From Firmicutes bacterium CAG:345 (GTDB taxonomy: Bacteria > Bacillota_I > Bacilli_A > RFN20 > CAG-288): a DNA stretch of 64,000 nucleotides. Of the stretch, positions 52,466-60,366 are shown piece after piece (within the stretch, counting starts at the first letter, position 1; every line of letters starts with the position of its first letter). The stretch covers positions 159,668 to 223,667 of the forward strand of contig FR893375.1 of NCBI GenBank assembly GCA_000433315.1. The letters are read 5' to 3'. The notes under the pieces are model-generated. The model was given only the letters and a program-made list of their open reading frames with translations, was not told the origin of the DNA and searched no databases. The position numbers and the translations under genes were made by a program.

Positions 52466-53124
52466 TAGATAGCCTCCTCTTCTTCGCCTTGTAAGCATTT
52501 GACTGCTTCTTCGGTGATGATGATCTTTTCGTTGTTCAAGACATCGTAGACAGATAAGTTATCAGTGCTGACGATAAGAACTTCATTGATATTTCTGATA
52601 CTTAAAACTAAGTTTGCAGCATATGTATCAAGGACAACAAGTGTCTTCTTTCCTAAGACATCAAGTGACTTTAAGAAATTTACACCTTCTTTTGTTGATA
52701 CTTTAGCAAAGTCTTCATTGTCGAGAACAATAAGATTGTTATTAGCAACTTTGTCAGATAAAACAGAGAGAAGAGCTTTGTTGTGAACAAGCTTGTTCAT
52801 CTTAAGTTTGAAATTTTGAGTTCCGGTAGGGCCAAAGACTATACCACCATGTCTCCAAAGTGGAGAACGGGAAGAACCAGCTCTTGCACGGCCTGTACCT
52901 TTTTGTCTCCATGGCTTTTTACCACCGCCGGAGACTTCGCTTCTTGTTTTAGTTTTAGCTGTTGCTTGACGGCGATTGGCTAAGTCGACCTTAACAGCTA
53001 AATGAACAGAAGGCATGTGTGGTTCGATGCCGAAGATTTCGGAATCGAGAGTGATTTTGCGGAGTTCTTTTCCGTCAAAACCAACTACTGGTAATTGAAT
53101 ATCTTTATTGACAATATTATTCAT
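52465..53124 (-). CDS. rplD: Large ribosomal subunit protein L4
   Basis: The 219-residue L4 has the tunnel loop GGGKKPWRQKGTGRARAGS. Besides its structural role, L4 often represses the S10 operon by binding its mRNA leader; the structured leader at 54139-54278 would be a candidate target. Confidence 0.97.
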   Translation of the reverse strand: MNNIVNKDIQLPVVGFDGKELRKITLDSEIFGIEPHMPSVHLAVKVDLANRRQATAKTKTRSEVSGGGKKPWRQKGTGRARAGSSRSPLWRHGGIVFGPTGTQNFKLKMNKLVHNKALLSVLSDKVANNNLIVLDNEDFAKVSTKEGVNFLKSLDVLGKKTLVVLDTYAANLVLSIRNINEVLIVSTDNLSVYDVLNNEKIIITEEAVKCLQGEEEEAI

Positions 53125-53138
53125 GGTTATCTCCTAAC

Positions 53139-53813
53139 TTAATCAGCATAGCTAACCAATGGTTTAACTGCCTTTGTCTTATTACCAAGTTTGGCAGAAG
53201 TCTTGATCTTAAGAATAGATTTCTTTGGACCAGGAACAGAACCTTTGATGAGTATGCAGTTCTTACTGGCATCAACAGAGACAACTAAGAGATTGCTAAT
53301 TGTGCGTTGAACATTTCCGTAATGACCAGACATCTTTTTGCCAGGATGAACACGGTTATTGCAACGACCATTAGTAGCTAAAGAACCGATTTGTCTGTGA
53401 TAACCAGATCCATGACCTTTAGGGCCGATGTGTTTTCCATATTTCTTAATAACACCGCTGTAACCATGTCCTTTGCTGACAGCAGTTACATCGACGATTT
53501 CGCCAGCTTTAAAGACATCAACTGTGACGCTTTCACCAACTTCATGATTGTAAATTTCATCGCCTTTGATTTCGCGAAGGAAATATTTTGGAGTTGTATT
53601 TGCTTTAGCGAAGATACCTTTTTCAGGTTTGTTAGCTCTTTGCTCTTTTTTGTCCTCATAACCAATTTGAAGAGCTTCGTATCCATCGTTTTCAATGGTC
53701 TTCTTTTGAGTGACAACGTTAGGTAAGACTTCGATAACGGTGACAGGATACATCGTACCGTCCGTAGCAAAGACTGAAGTCATACCGATTTTTCTACCGA
53801 TAATTTCTTTCAT
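53139..53813 (-). CDS. rplC: Large ribosomal subunit protein L3
   Basis: The 224-residue L3 has MKEIIGRKIGMTSVF and KGHGSGYHRQIGSLATNG with PGKKMSGHYGN. The ATG at 53813 follows AGGAGG; the frame stays open 12 codons upstream into rpsJ without a supported start. Confidence 0.97.
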   Translation of the reverse strand: MKEIIGRKIGMTSVFATDGTMYPVTVIEVLPNVVTQKKTIENDGYEALQIGYEDKKEQRANKPEKGIFAKANTTPKYFLREIKGDEIYNHEVGESVTVDVFKAGEIVDVTAVSKGHGYSGVIKKYGKHIGPKGHGSGYHRQIGSLATNGRCNNRVHPGKKMSGHYGNVQRTISNLLVVSVDASKNCILIKGSVPGPKKSILKIKTSAKLGNKTKAVKPLVSYAD

Positions 53814-53823
53814 TTTCAGCCTC

Positions 53824-54138
53824 CTAGAATTGGACATCGAAGTCAACACCAGAAGGGAGATCCATTCTCTTTAAGGCTTCGATAGTCTGTTTACCGGGCT
53901 TGTTGATGTAAATCAACCGCTTGTGTGTTCTGATTTCGAACTGTTCACGGGAATCCTTGTGGACAAATGGTGAACGTAAGATCGTATAAATTTGACGCTC
54001 CGTTGGGAGTGGAATTGGGCCGACGACCTCGGCTCCAGTTTTTTCTGCCACATCGACAATCTTGCTGACGGAAAGGTCTAAGACCTTGTGATCGTAAGCT
54101 TTAAGACGGATGCGGATTCTGCTAGTTTTTGTTGGCAT
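53824..54138 (-). CDS. rpsJ: Small ribosomal subunit protein S10
   Basis: The 104-residue S10 (NusE) is the first gene of the operon. It has IRIRLKAYDHKVLDLSV, PLPTERQIYTILRSPF and the usual EIRTHKRLI. It is also a component of antitermination complexes with NusB. AGGAGG precedes the ATG at the end of a long leader. Confidence 0.97.
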   Translation of the reverse strand: MPTKTSRIRIRLKAYDHKVLDLSVSKIVDVAEKTGAEVVGPIPLPTERQIYTILRSPFVHKDSREQFEIRTHKRLIYINKPGKQTIEALKRMDLPSGVDFDVQF

Positions 54139-54278
54139 ATTACCTCCTTAGTCTAAAATCCAGCATAGACATGCGTTCAGTGCAACTTCCCTAGATTCAT
54201 TCACGGTGACTAGCCATGACAACCGAGAATGGCGTTCTAGCAATTTTGCACGTCAATACGCGCTGCTTTTACACAGCT
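54139..54278 (-). ncRNA. Structured 5' leader of the S10 operon (putative r-protein leader)
   Basis: The predicted mRNA leader is about 140 nt and clearly richer in G and C than nearby intergenic DNA. On the minus strand GTGCAA (54246-54251) pairs with TTGCAC (54180-54185), and outside it GCG (54259-54261) with CGC (54173-54175). Inside lies CTAG..CCAT with ATGG..CTAG. A separate GTCTA/TAGAC hairpin precedes the Shine-Dalgarno sequence. S10 leaders of other Bacillota bind L4; whether this one does is inference. Confidence 0.6.
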
Positions 54279-54284
54279 TTTACT

Positions 54285-54313
54285 AGTTTAAACTATAAAA
54301 AACAATATGTCAA
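54285..54313 (-). promoter_or_regulatory. Promoter of the S10-spc-alpha operon
   Basis: On the minus strand: perfect -35 TTGACA (54308-54313), 17-nt spacer, -10 TAAACT (54285-54290). It is the only good promoter seen for the 30-gene operon. Confidence 0.75.
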
Positions 54314-54618
54314 CACTTTTTATTTATTTTTGAAAAAATATCGAAAATTAATTTATTTTTAATTTTTTTGATAAAAAATCAAATTTTCTTATCAAAATAT
54401 AATAATTGATATCAAAGCGATTTCATTGTTCTTTTTTATTAAATAAATATCTTTTATTAAAGAATTATGATAAAATTATGTTCAAGAAATTCTTCGAAGG
54501 TCAAATGTGTTTCCCTTTTTCTGTATACCTATTTTTTCTATTCTCCTATATATAATATAAAGGTAAATATACATTTCATTATTTCAAAAGATTTTCCAAA
54601 ATATTAAAAGGAGGAAAA
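54314..54618. other. Intergenic region between the S10 promoter and tldD
   Basis: About 300 nt of very AT-rich sequence separates the divergent units. It contains TATAAT at 54551-54556, the likely -10 of tldD, without a convincing -35, and the AAGGAGG ribosome site just before 54619. I see no further gene or RNA. Confidence 0.5.
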
Positions 54619-56016
54619 ATGAGTTTTTCAAAAAAACTTCTGGCTAATGAAGCTTACTTAGTTTCTTTAGTTAAAGAATTAAAAAAGACATATAAATACG
54701 TCAGTGTCCTTGGTTGTGATCATCAAACCATCGATTATTTTGCTAATAAGAACACAGCTAGCAGTTCTAGTTCACTAGACAATGACTATGGTTATGTTGT
54801 AAAAATGACAAATGGTCGTGGTTTTTACGAATATGCTTTTGACTATATTGAAAAAAGCGTTGAAGATTTTGCCAAAGATATCATCGCTTCTTGCAAATTA
54901 GATTCTAATTTACCTACAATAGAATCCAAGATTCCTGAAGATGATCCTTTAGTTATGGAAAAAGAAGATGAGAGTGATTTAGAAAAATTTTCTTCTTCTG
55001 ACATTTTAAACTTCACTAAAGAATTAAAAGATAAAACATTAGCTAAAGATTCAACTCTTGCCAATGTTATAGTAAGACTTAGCACACTCAATTCTTCAAA
55101 GATGTTTATCTCTGAAAACAGATTATTAAAGCAAAACTATCATTTTAATGTCGGATTTATCATGAGTGTTTCTCTTGAAAATAACAAAGTTACACCATTT
55201 AGAGTTTTCGCTGATGGTGTAAACATTGCTGATTGTGTAAAAAAACTTGAGAATAAAATAGATTTCTTAATTTCAACAAACAAAAAATTAGCTTATGCTA
55301 AACCAATTGTTCCAGGTGTTTATGATATCATCACTTCTTCTTCCATCACCGGTTTAATTGTTCACGAAGCTTTCGGTCATGGTGTTGAAATGGACCAATT
55401 TGTCAAAGATAGAGCTTTATCAAAACAATATATGGGAAAAAGAGTTGCTGCTAAAGGCGTCTATATGCATGATGGTGCTGCCGGTCAAAAAAATGTTGCT
55501 TCATTCTTTTTCGATGATGATGGTGTTTTAGCCCAAGATACCTTAATTATTAAAGATGGTATTTTAGTCGGAGGAATGTGTGACTTAGTCTCTGGAACTC
55601 AATTAAACTATAAACCTACTGGAAATGGTCGTCGCCAATCTCATTTAAATAAGGTATATACCAGAATGACCAATACTTATTTTGAAAAAGGTCATGATAA
55701 ATTAGAAGATATGATCAAATCTATTAAACATGGATATATGTTATTTGATACAAATAATGGTATGGAAGATCCAAAAAACTGGGCTATTCAATGCACTTGT
55801 GAATATGGAATAGAAATAGTTGATGGAAAATTGACTGATAATTATGTTTCCCCTGTTGTTATGAGCGGATTCGTTCTTGATCTTTTAAATTCAATTAGCA
55901 TGATATCTGACGATTTTGAAATCAATGGTGCTGGTTTCTGCGGAAAAGGATATAAGGAATGGGTTCGTGTCAGCGATGGCGGTCCAGCAATTAAAGCGAG
56001 GGTTAAATTAGGATGA
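54619..56016 (+). CDS. tldD: TldD metalloprotease subunit
   Basis: The 465-residue TldD is the catalytic half of the TldD/TldE heterodimer, which degrades unfolded or modified peptides. The HExxxH motif VHEAFGHGVEMD near residue 250 is intact, with a later conserved Cys region FCGKGYKEW at the C terminus. AAGGAGG precedes the ATG. It overlaps the partner gene by 4 nt (ATGA). Confidence 0.94.
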   Translation: MSFSKKLLANEAYLVSLVKELKKTYKYVSVLGCDHQTIDYFANKNTASSSSSLDNDYGYVVKMTNGRGFYEYAFDYIEKSVEDFAKDIIASCKLDSNLPTIESKIPEDDPLVMEKEDESDLEKFSSSDILNFTKELKDKTLAKDSTLANVIVRLSTLNSSKMFISENRLLKQNYHFNVGFIMSVSLENNKVTPFRVFADGVNIADCVKKLENKIDFLISTNKKLAYAKPIVPGVYDIITSSSITGLIVHEAFGHGVEMDQFVKDRALSKQYMGKRVAAKGVYMHDGAAGQKNVASFFFDDDGVLAQDTLIIKDGILVGGMCDLVSGTQLNYKPTGNGRRQSHLNKVYTRMTNTYFEKGHDKLEDMIKSIKHGYMLFDTNNGMEDPKNWAIQCTCEYGIEIVDGKLTDNYVSPVVMSGFVLDLLNSISMISDDFEINGAGFCGKGYKEWVRVSDGGPAIKARVKLG

Positions 56017-57287
56017 TTACAAAAATTGAAAATATATTAAAACAATATAAAGATATTTCCCAATATCAAATTACCGAAACAAAAACAGATTCTTATGAAA
56101 TATATTTTGTTCATAAAAACGCTGAAACAATAAGAACTACTACCAGTACTAATTATAAGGTATTAATAATTCAAAATTTTGGCGATAAAATCGGTACTAG
56201 CAATTTTATCATTCAATCATATATGACAGAAGAAGATATCAAAAAAGAAGTAGATACAGCTATCGCTTTATGTTCTAAAGCCATATGTTCTCCTTATCTT
56301 CTCACTGAAAATGAAAACTCAGATGAAGTCATTAAAAGTAACTTAAATAACTTCAGCAAAGAAGAATTAGCCAAAAAAGTATATAATTGTTTCTTCAAAG
56401 AAAGAGAAGATAAAAACGCCACAATCAACGCCTTAGAAATATTTATCAAAAACTCTTCTATACATATAATCAACTCAAGAGGAACAGATAAAAAAGAAAC
56501 TAGTTCTAATCTTTTCGTCGAATCAATTCCTACTTACACTATTGGAAACGATTCTGTTGAATTGTATAAATCCTATACATATAACAATGTTAATCTCGAT
56601 GAATTAACAGCAGAAATTGATGCTTCATTAAATGATGTCAAATTACGTTTTTATGCTAAACATCCTGAAAGCAATATTTCTTGCAAAGTAATTTTCCGTG
56701 CTCAAGAAATTGAATCGATAATCGGAGATATTGCCAATCAAGCAAATTATGCTGCTGTATATTCTAAATCTAATGTCTATAAATTAAATGACAATTTACA
56801 AAATTCAAAAACAGCAGATAAATTAAATGTTACTTTAACCAATAAACAAAATGGTATCATATTAAAATCTTTCGACTATTTCGGTTCTTCTTATGTTCCA
56901 ACAAAAGTAATTGAAGACGGAATTTTAAAAAGAAACTTCGGTAATCTTCAATTCGCCCAATATTTAAAATTACCTTGCACAGGCGCTCTTCCTTTCATCA
57001 ACTTAGAACCTGGTGAAACAAAAGAAGAAGAAATGAGAAAAGAACCTTATTTGGAATGCGCTTCAATGTCAGGTATTCAATTAAATATTGAACAAAACTA
57101 TATTGGTGGAGAAGTTCGACTTGGCTATTACTTTGATGGAAAAACAAAAACGCCAATTTCTGGAATTTCTATCAGTGGAAAATTAGATGAATTCCTCTCT
57201 TCTTTAAAACTTTCTAAAGAAACAGTTTCTGGTGCTTATTACGAAGGTCCAAAAATTATTTCTGGCGATCACTTTATAATAATGTAA
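56013..57287 (+). CDS. pmbA: TldE (PmbA) non-catalytic partner
   Basis: The 424-residue PmbA/TldE protein pairs with TldD and lacks the HExxxH motif, as expected. Family marks include LKSFDYFGSSYVPTKV and the C-terminal PISGISISGKL-like stretch. It is coupled to tldD and followed by a strong terminator. In other bacteria the pair matures peptide antibiotics such as microcin; no such peptide gene is seen nearby. Confidence 0.93.
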   Translation: MITKIENILKQYKDISQYQITETKTDSYEIYFVHKNAETIRTTTSTNYKVLIIQNFGDKIGTSNFIIQSYMTEEDIKKEVDTAIALCSKAICSPYLLTENENSDEVIKSNLNNFSKEELAKKVYNCFFKEREDKNATINALEIFIKNSSIHIINSRGTDKKETSSNLFVESIPTYTIGNDSVELYKSYTYNNVNLDELTAEIDASLNDVKLRFYAKHPESNISCKVIFRAQEIESIIGDIANQANYAAVYSKSNVYKLNDNLQNSKTADKLNVTLTNKQNGIILKSFDYFGSSYVPTKVIEDGILKRNFGNLQFAQYLKLPCTGALPFINLEPGETKEEEMRKEPYLECASMSGIQLNIEQNYIGGEVRLGYYFDGKTKTPISGISISGKLDEFLSSLKLSKETVSGAYYEGPKIISGDHFIIM

Positions 57288-57300
57288 AAATATTAAATAA

Positions 57301-57337
57301 AAATGTTGAGATTTAAAACTTTTCTCAACATTTTTTA
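57301..57337 (+). terminator. Terminator after tldD-pmbA
   Basis: AAATGTTGAG (57301-57310) pairs with CTCAACATTT around a loop, with a T-run to 57337. Confidence 0.88.
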
Positions 57338-57344
57338 TTTGCAC

Positions 57345-57642
57345 CTATTTTAAATAATACAATGTATTTTTACCTTCTCCTTTTATCGCGACTAATTCTT
57401 CATTTATCAATGTTTCAACATTCATAAATAAAGTAATATCAGGTTTAATAGAATCTCTTGCAGCATTCATAACTTGTTGAATTAAATAATCAGAATTTTC
57501 TCCCCCCACAAACACTGCCATCATCATTTATTCCAATATAAATAGTTACTTCACGAGTGTTAGCAAAGGCAATAATTTCTTTTTTTATATTGTCAGTATA
57601 CTTAGATTTTAATTCAGTTACTTCTTTTTCAACAAATAACAT
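57345..57642 (-). pseudogene. Frameshifted and truncated AlbA_2-domain (putative DNA-binding) gene
   Basis: From an ATG at 57642 with AGAGGG upstream the frame reads LFVEKEVTELKSKYTDNIKK and then FANTREVTIYIGINDDGSVCGG, the AlbA_2/Schlafen-type N-terminal domain. It then meets TGA 4 codons past a run of six G (six C at 57502-57507 on the plus strand). In the next frame it continues ENSDYLIQQVMNAARDSI and ends at LYYLK followed by TAG, where intact relatives continue. One extra G explains the frameshift, and a missing 3' part explains the early end. The 60-codon frame from 57527 is the second half of this gene. Confidence 0.75.
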
Positions 57643-57718
57643 ATAACCCTCTAATATTATTTCTTTTTTAATAATATTATATTCTGTTCAAATGAACAGA
57701 ATATGAACAGTAAAGCAT

Positions 57719-57748
57719 TAAAAAAAATGCTGAATTTTAACTTCAGCA
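57719..57748 (-). terminator. Terminator downstream of the surface-repeat fragment
   Basis: On the minus strand ATGCTGAA (57741-57748) pairs with TTCAGCAT (57726-57733), followed by eight or so T. Confidence 0.85.
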
Positions 57749-57780
57749 TCCCTATTAATGTCATTTAATAATTTTTAATT

Positions 57781-57948
57781 TTATTTTTTGACAATCCATT
57801 TATCTCCATCTTGTTCTGAATGATATCCACTTTCAATATATTGTCCATAAATTTCTTTACTGAAAGTACCGCCAGAAATTTTTACTGATGAAGCAACTTT
57901 AGTGCCAAATACATTGTTGCTTAGTAGTACTTCTTTATTCATATTCAT
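57781..57948 (-). pseudogene. Small frame resembling a surface-protein repeat unit (fragment)
   Basis: A 53-55 codon frame (ATG at 57948 or 57942) reads VKISGGTFSKEIYGQYIESG and then YHSEQDGDKWIVKK before TAA. The pattern ISGGTF followed by a helix, Gly-Tyr and a D-G-x-W/Y-x-V end is typical of repeats in large gut-bacterial adhesins, and this may be the last repeat of a lost gene. No Shine-Dalgarno sequence fits well. A terminator follows at 57719-57748. It could also be a real small protein. Confidence 0.5.
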
Positions 57949-58013
57949 TTACTCACATCAATATATTATCCTGATTTAAATGGTATGCAACTTTTTATAA
58001 ATATGAAATAAAA

Positions 58014-58139
58014 TTACAATTTACCAAACTCTTTCATCAGCCATGTTTTTCCAACTTGGCGTGCACCTTCAATTATTAATGGTTTTCTATTTTTACTTTC
58101 TTTCCATCTTTTTAATTTTTCAATAGCAATTCGATACAT
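58014..58139 (-). pseudogene. N-terminal fragment of an AAA_14/DUF4143-type ATPase
   Basis: Forty-one codons from an ATG at 58139 read MYRIAIEKLKRWKESKNRKP and then LIIEGARQVGKTWLMKEFGKL before TAA (cited in two pieces). The P-loop GARQVGKT and its surroundings are the start of the ATP-binding DUF4143/AAA_14 proteins of about 400 residues. The rest is missing, so the gene is broken. A GAGAAGAG-type purine tract precedes the ATG. Confidence 0.72.
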
Positions 58140-58353
58140 AATTTCTCTTCTCTTCTATTATCTATAAATATAGTATGCCATACTTTTACAAAAAATACAG
58201 CGAATGTTCTTCAAGTACAACACTTTTTACAATGAAATTTTGTTATATAACTACACTTTTTGCAACGAAAAAATGTTTTTTAACTTTAAAATAAAACTAA
58301 AACAACATTTCAAAGCTTTTACTTACAATTTTATATAAGTTATTTTATTGCAT
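58140..58353. other. Intergenic region with a 33-nt-spaced direct repeat
   Basis: The region upstream of the broken ATPase gene is AT-rich. It holds two 20-bp copies that match at 17 positions: CAACACTTTTTACAATGAAA (58218-58237) and CTACACTTTTTGCAACGAAA (58251-58270). A looser third copy, TACTTTTACAAAAAA, lies near 58181. No gene is seen. Confidence 0.5.
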
Positions 58354-58395
58354 AGAAAAAGCTGTTGTTTAACTTTTTTAGTTATTCAACAGCTT
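58354..58395 (-). terminator. Terminator of the marR-ABC exporter operon
   Basis: On the minus strand AAGCTGTTG (58387-58395) pairs with CAACAGCTT (58359-58367), followed by TTTTC. Confidence 0.85.
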
Positions 58396-58404
58396 ATTTA
58401 GATT

Positions 58405-60366
58405 TTATTCTAGTTCGAATGCACCAGTATAAAGTTGATAGTAATTACCTTTCTTTGCTATAAGTTCTTCATGGTTACCACGTTCAATGATTCTACCATG
58501 ATCTAAGACCATGATAACATCGCAGTTTTGAACTGTTGATAAACGGTGAGCAATAACAAATACGGTTCTTCCTTGCATCAATTTATCTGTACCTTCTTGA
58601 ACCAAAGCTTCTGTTCTTGTGTCAATTGATGATGTTGCTTCATCCATGATCATAACTGGAGCATTGCAGCAAGCAGCTCTAGCAATACTTAATAATTGAC
58701 GTTGTCCTTGTGATAAGTTTGCACCATCTGATTCAAGCATAGTATTAAATCCTTGTGGAAGTCTAGTGATAAAGTCATATGCATTTGCAATTTTTGCTGC
58801 TTCATAAACTTCTTCATCAGTAGCATCTAATCTTCCATAACGGATATTTTCCATAACTGTTCCAGTGAATAAGTTTGTATCTTGTAAGACTATTCCTAAG
58901 CTTCGTCTTAAGTCTGATTTTTTAATCTTATTTATATTGATACCATCATATCTAATCTTACCATCTGCTATATCATAGAATCTATTGATAAGATTTGTGA
59001 TTGTTGTTTTACCTGCACCGGTAGCGCCAACAAAGGCTACTCTCTGTCCAGGTTCAGCATATAAGGTTACATTATGAAGAACTATCTTATCAGGATTGTA
59101 TCCAAAGTCTACATCGAACATGCGAATGTCACCTTTTAATGGAATATAATCAACCTTTTCTTCTTCATGTGGGTGTTTCCATGCCCATAAACCTGTTCTC
59201 TCTTGAGTTTCAACTAATGTGCCATCTTCGTTTTCTTTGACATTGACTAAAGTGACATATCCTTCATCTTGTTCTGGTTGTTCATCCATCAAATCAAAGA
59301 CACGTTTAGCACCAGCAATACCCATAACTACAGAATTAATTTGCATTGCGGCATTATTGACGTTTTGTGAAAATTGACGAGCCATATTTAAGAAAGAAAC
59401 AACAACACCAGAAGAGAATGTTGTCATACCAATAATAGTTAAATTAGCTTTGACATCACCGAATTGTAAGAATAAAATTGTTCCAATAACAGCGATAACA
59501 GCATACATAATATTACCAATATTTCCAGTAATTGGTCCAAGAATATTAGAATATCTATTTGCTAAATAAGATTGTTCTCCAAGAAGATCATTCTTTTTCT
59601 TGAAATCTTTTTTACTTTCTTCTTCATGGCAGAATACTTTAATGACTTTTTGACCGTTCATTGATTCTTCAATGAAACCTTCAACTTGTCCTAAAGTTTG
59701 TTGTTGTTGAACAAAGAATCTACCAGATTTTGCTCCGATATTCTTTGTTGCTAAAAACATCATAAATACACCGACAAAAAGAATTAAAGCTAACCAAATT
59801 GAATAGACCAACATAATGACAACTAATGTCAACATAATTGTTACACATTGAATTAAAGAAGGAATAGATTGTGTAACTAATTGACGAACAGCATCAATAT
59901 CATTTGTATAAATACTCATAATATTACCATGAGTATGTTGATCGAAATATTTAATAGGTAAAGTTTCCATTTTGTCAAAAGTTATTTTACGCATATAATT
60001 TAAAAACTTTTGACCAAGAACAGCATTTAATTGAGTGTAAATAATAGAAGATATAATACCAACAGTATATAAGCAGGCCATCAAAAGGATGTAGTGATTT
60101 AACTGGGAAGATAACTCAGAGAAAGGTACATTATTTTCAATAGCTGGACTGATAACATTGTTAATAATTTGAGCAATGAAGATTGCACCAGTTGTTTGGC
60201 TTGCCGCTGCTAAAAGAATACAGATAACAAATATAATCAATTTAAATCCATATACTTTCCAAACATATGAGAAGGTTCTTTTCAATATTTTCAATGAATC
60301 AGCATCCATTTTCATATTGCCTCTGGCGCCTCTATTGCGACTTGGCATACGACCATTATTCGCCAT
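58405..60366 (-). CDS. ABC exporter half-transporter, canonical ATPase site
   Basis: The 653-residue protein has six membrane helices (about 40-340) and a nucleotide-binding domain (about 405-640). Walker A is VGATGAGKTT, the signature is LSQGQRQL, and Walker B with catalytic Glu is MIMDEATSS; the H-loop is FVIAHRLST. A basic Arg/Gly N-terminal region (MPSRNRGARG) precedes helix 1. Start 60366 follows AAAGGAGGT and overlaps the partner's stop by 11 nt. With the partner it forms a heterodimeric exporter for drugs, lipids or peptides; cargo is unknown. Confidence 0.92.
   Translation of the reverse strand: MANNGRMPSRNRGARGNMKMDADSLKILKRTFSYVWKVYGFKLIIFVICILLAAASQTTGAIFIAQIINNVISPAIENNVPFSELSSQLNHYILLMACLYTVGIISSIIYTQLNAVLGQKFLNYMRKITFDKMETLPIKYFDQHTHGNIMSIYTNDIDAVRQLVTQSIPSLIQCVTIMLTLVVIMLVYSIWLALILFVGVFMMFLATKNIGAKSGRFFVQQQQTLGQVEGFIEESMNGQKVIKVFCHEEESKKDFKKKNDLLGEQSYLANRYSNILGPITGNIGNIMYAVIAVIGTILFLQFGDVKANLTIIGMTTFSSGVVVSFLNMARQFSQNVNNAAMQINSVVMGIAGAKRVFDLMDEQPEQDEGYVTLVNVKENEDGTLVETQERTGLWAWKHPHEEEKVDYIPLKGDIRMFDVDFGYNPDKIVLHNVTLYAEPGQRVAFVGATGAGKTTITNLINRFYDIADGKIRYDGININKIKKSDLRRSLGIVLQDTNLFTGTVMENIRYGRLDATDEEVYEAAKIANAYDFITRLPQGFNTMLESDGANLSQGQRQLLSIARAACCNAPVMIMDEATSSIDTRTEALVQEGTDKLMQGRTVFVIAHRLSTVQNCDVIMVLDHGRIIERGNHEELIAKKGNYYQLYTGAFELE

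Noticed and set aside
53391..53726. 111-codon plus-strand frame inside rplC
   Set aside because: Antisense to a well-supported ribosomal gene; Ser/Phe-rich shadow composition. The same applies to the other antisense frames in the ribosomal operon.
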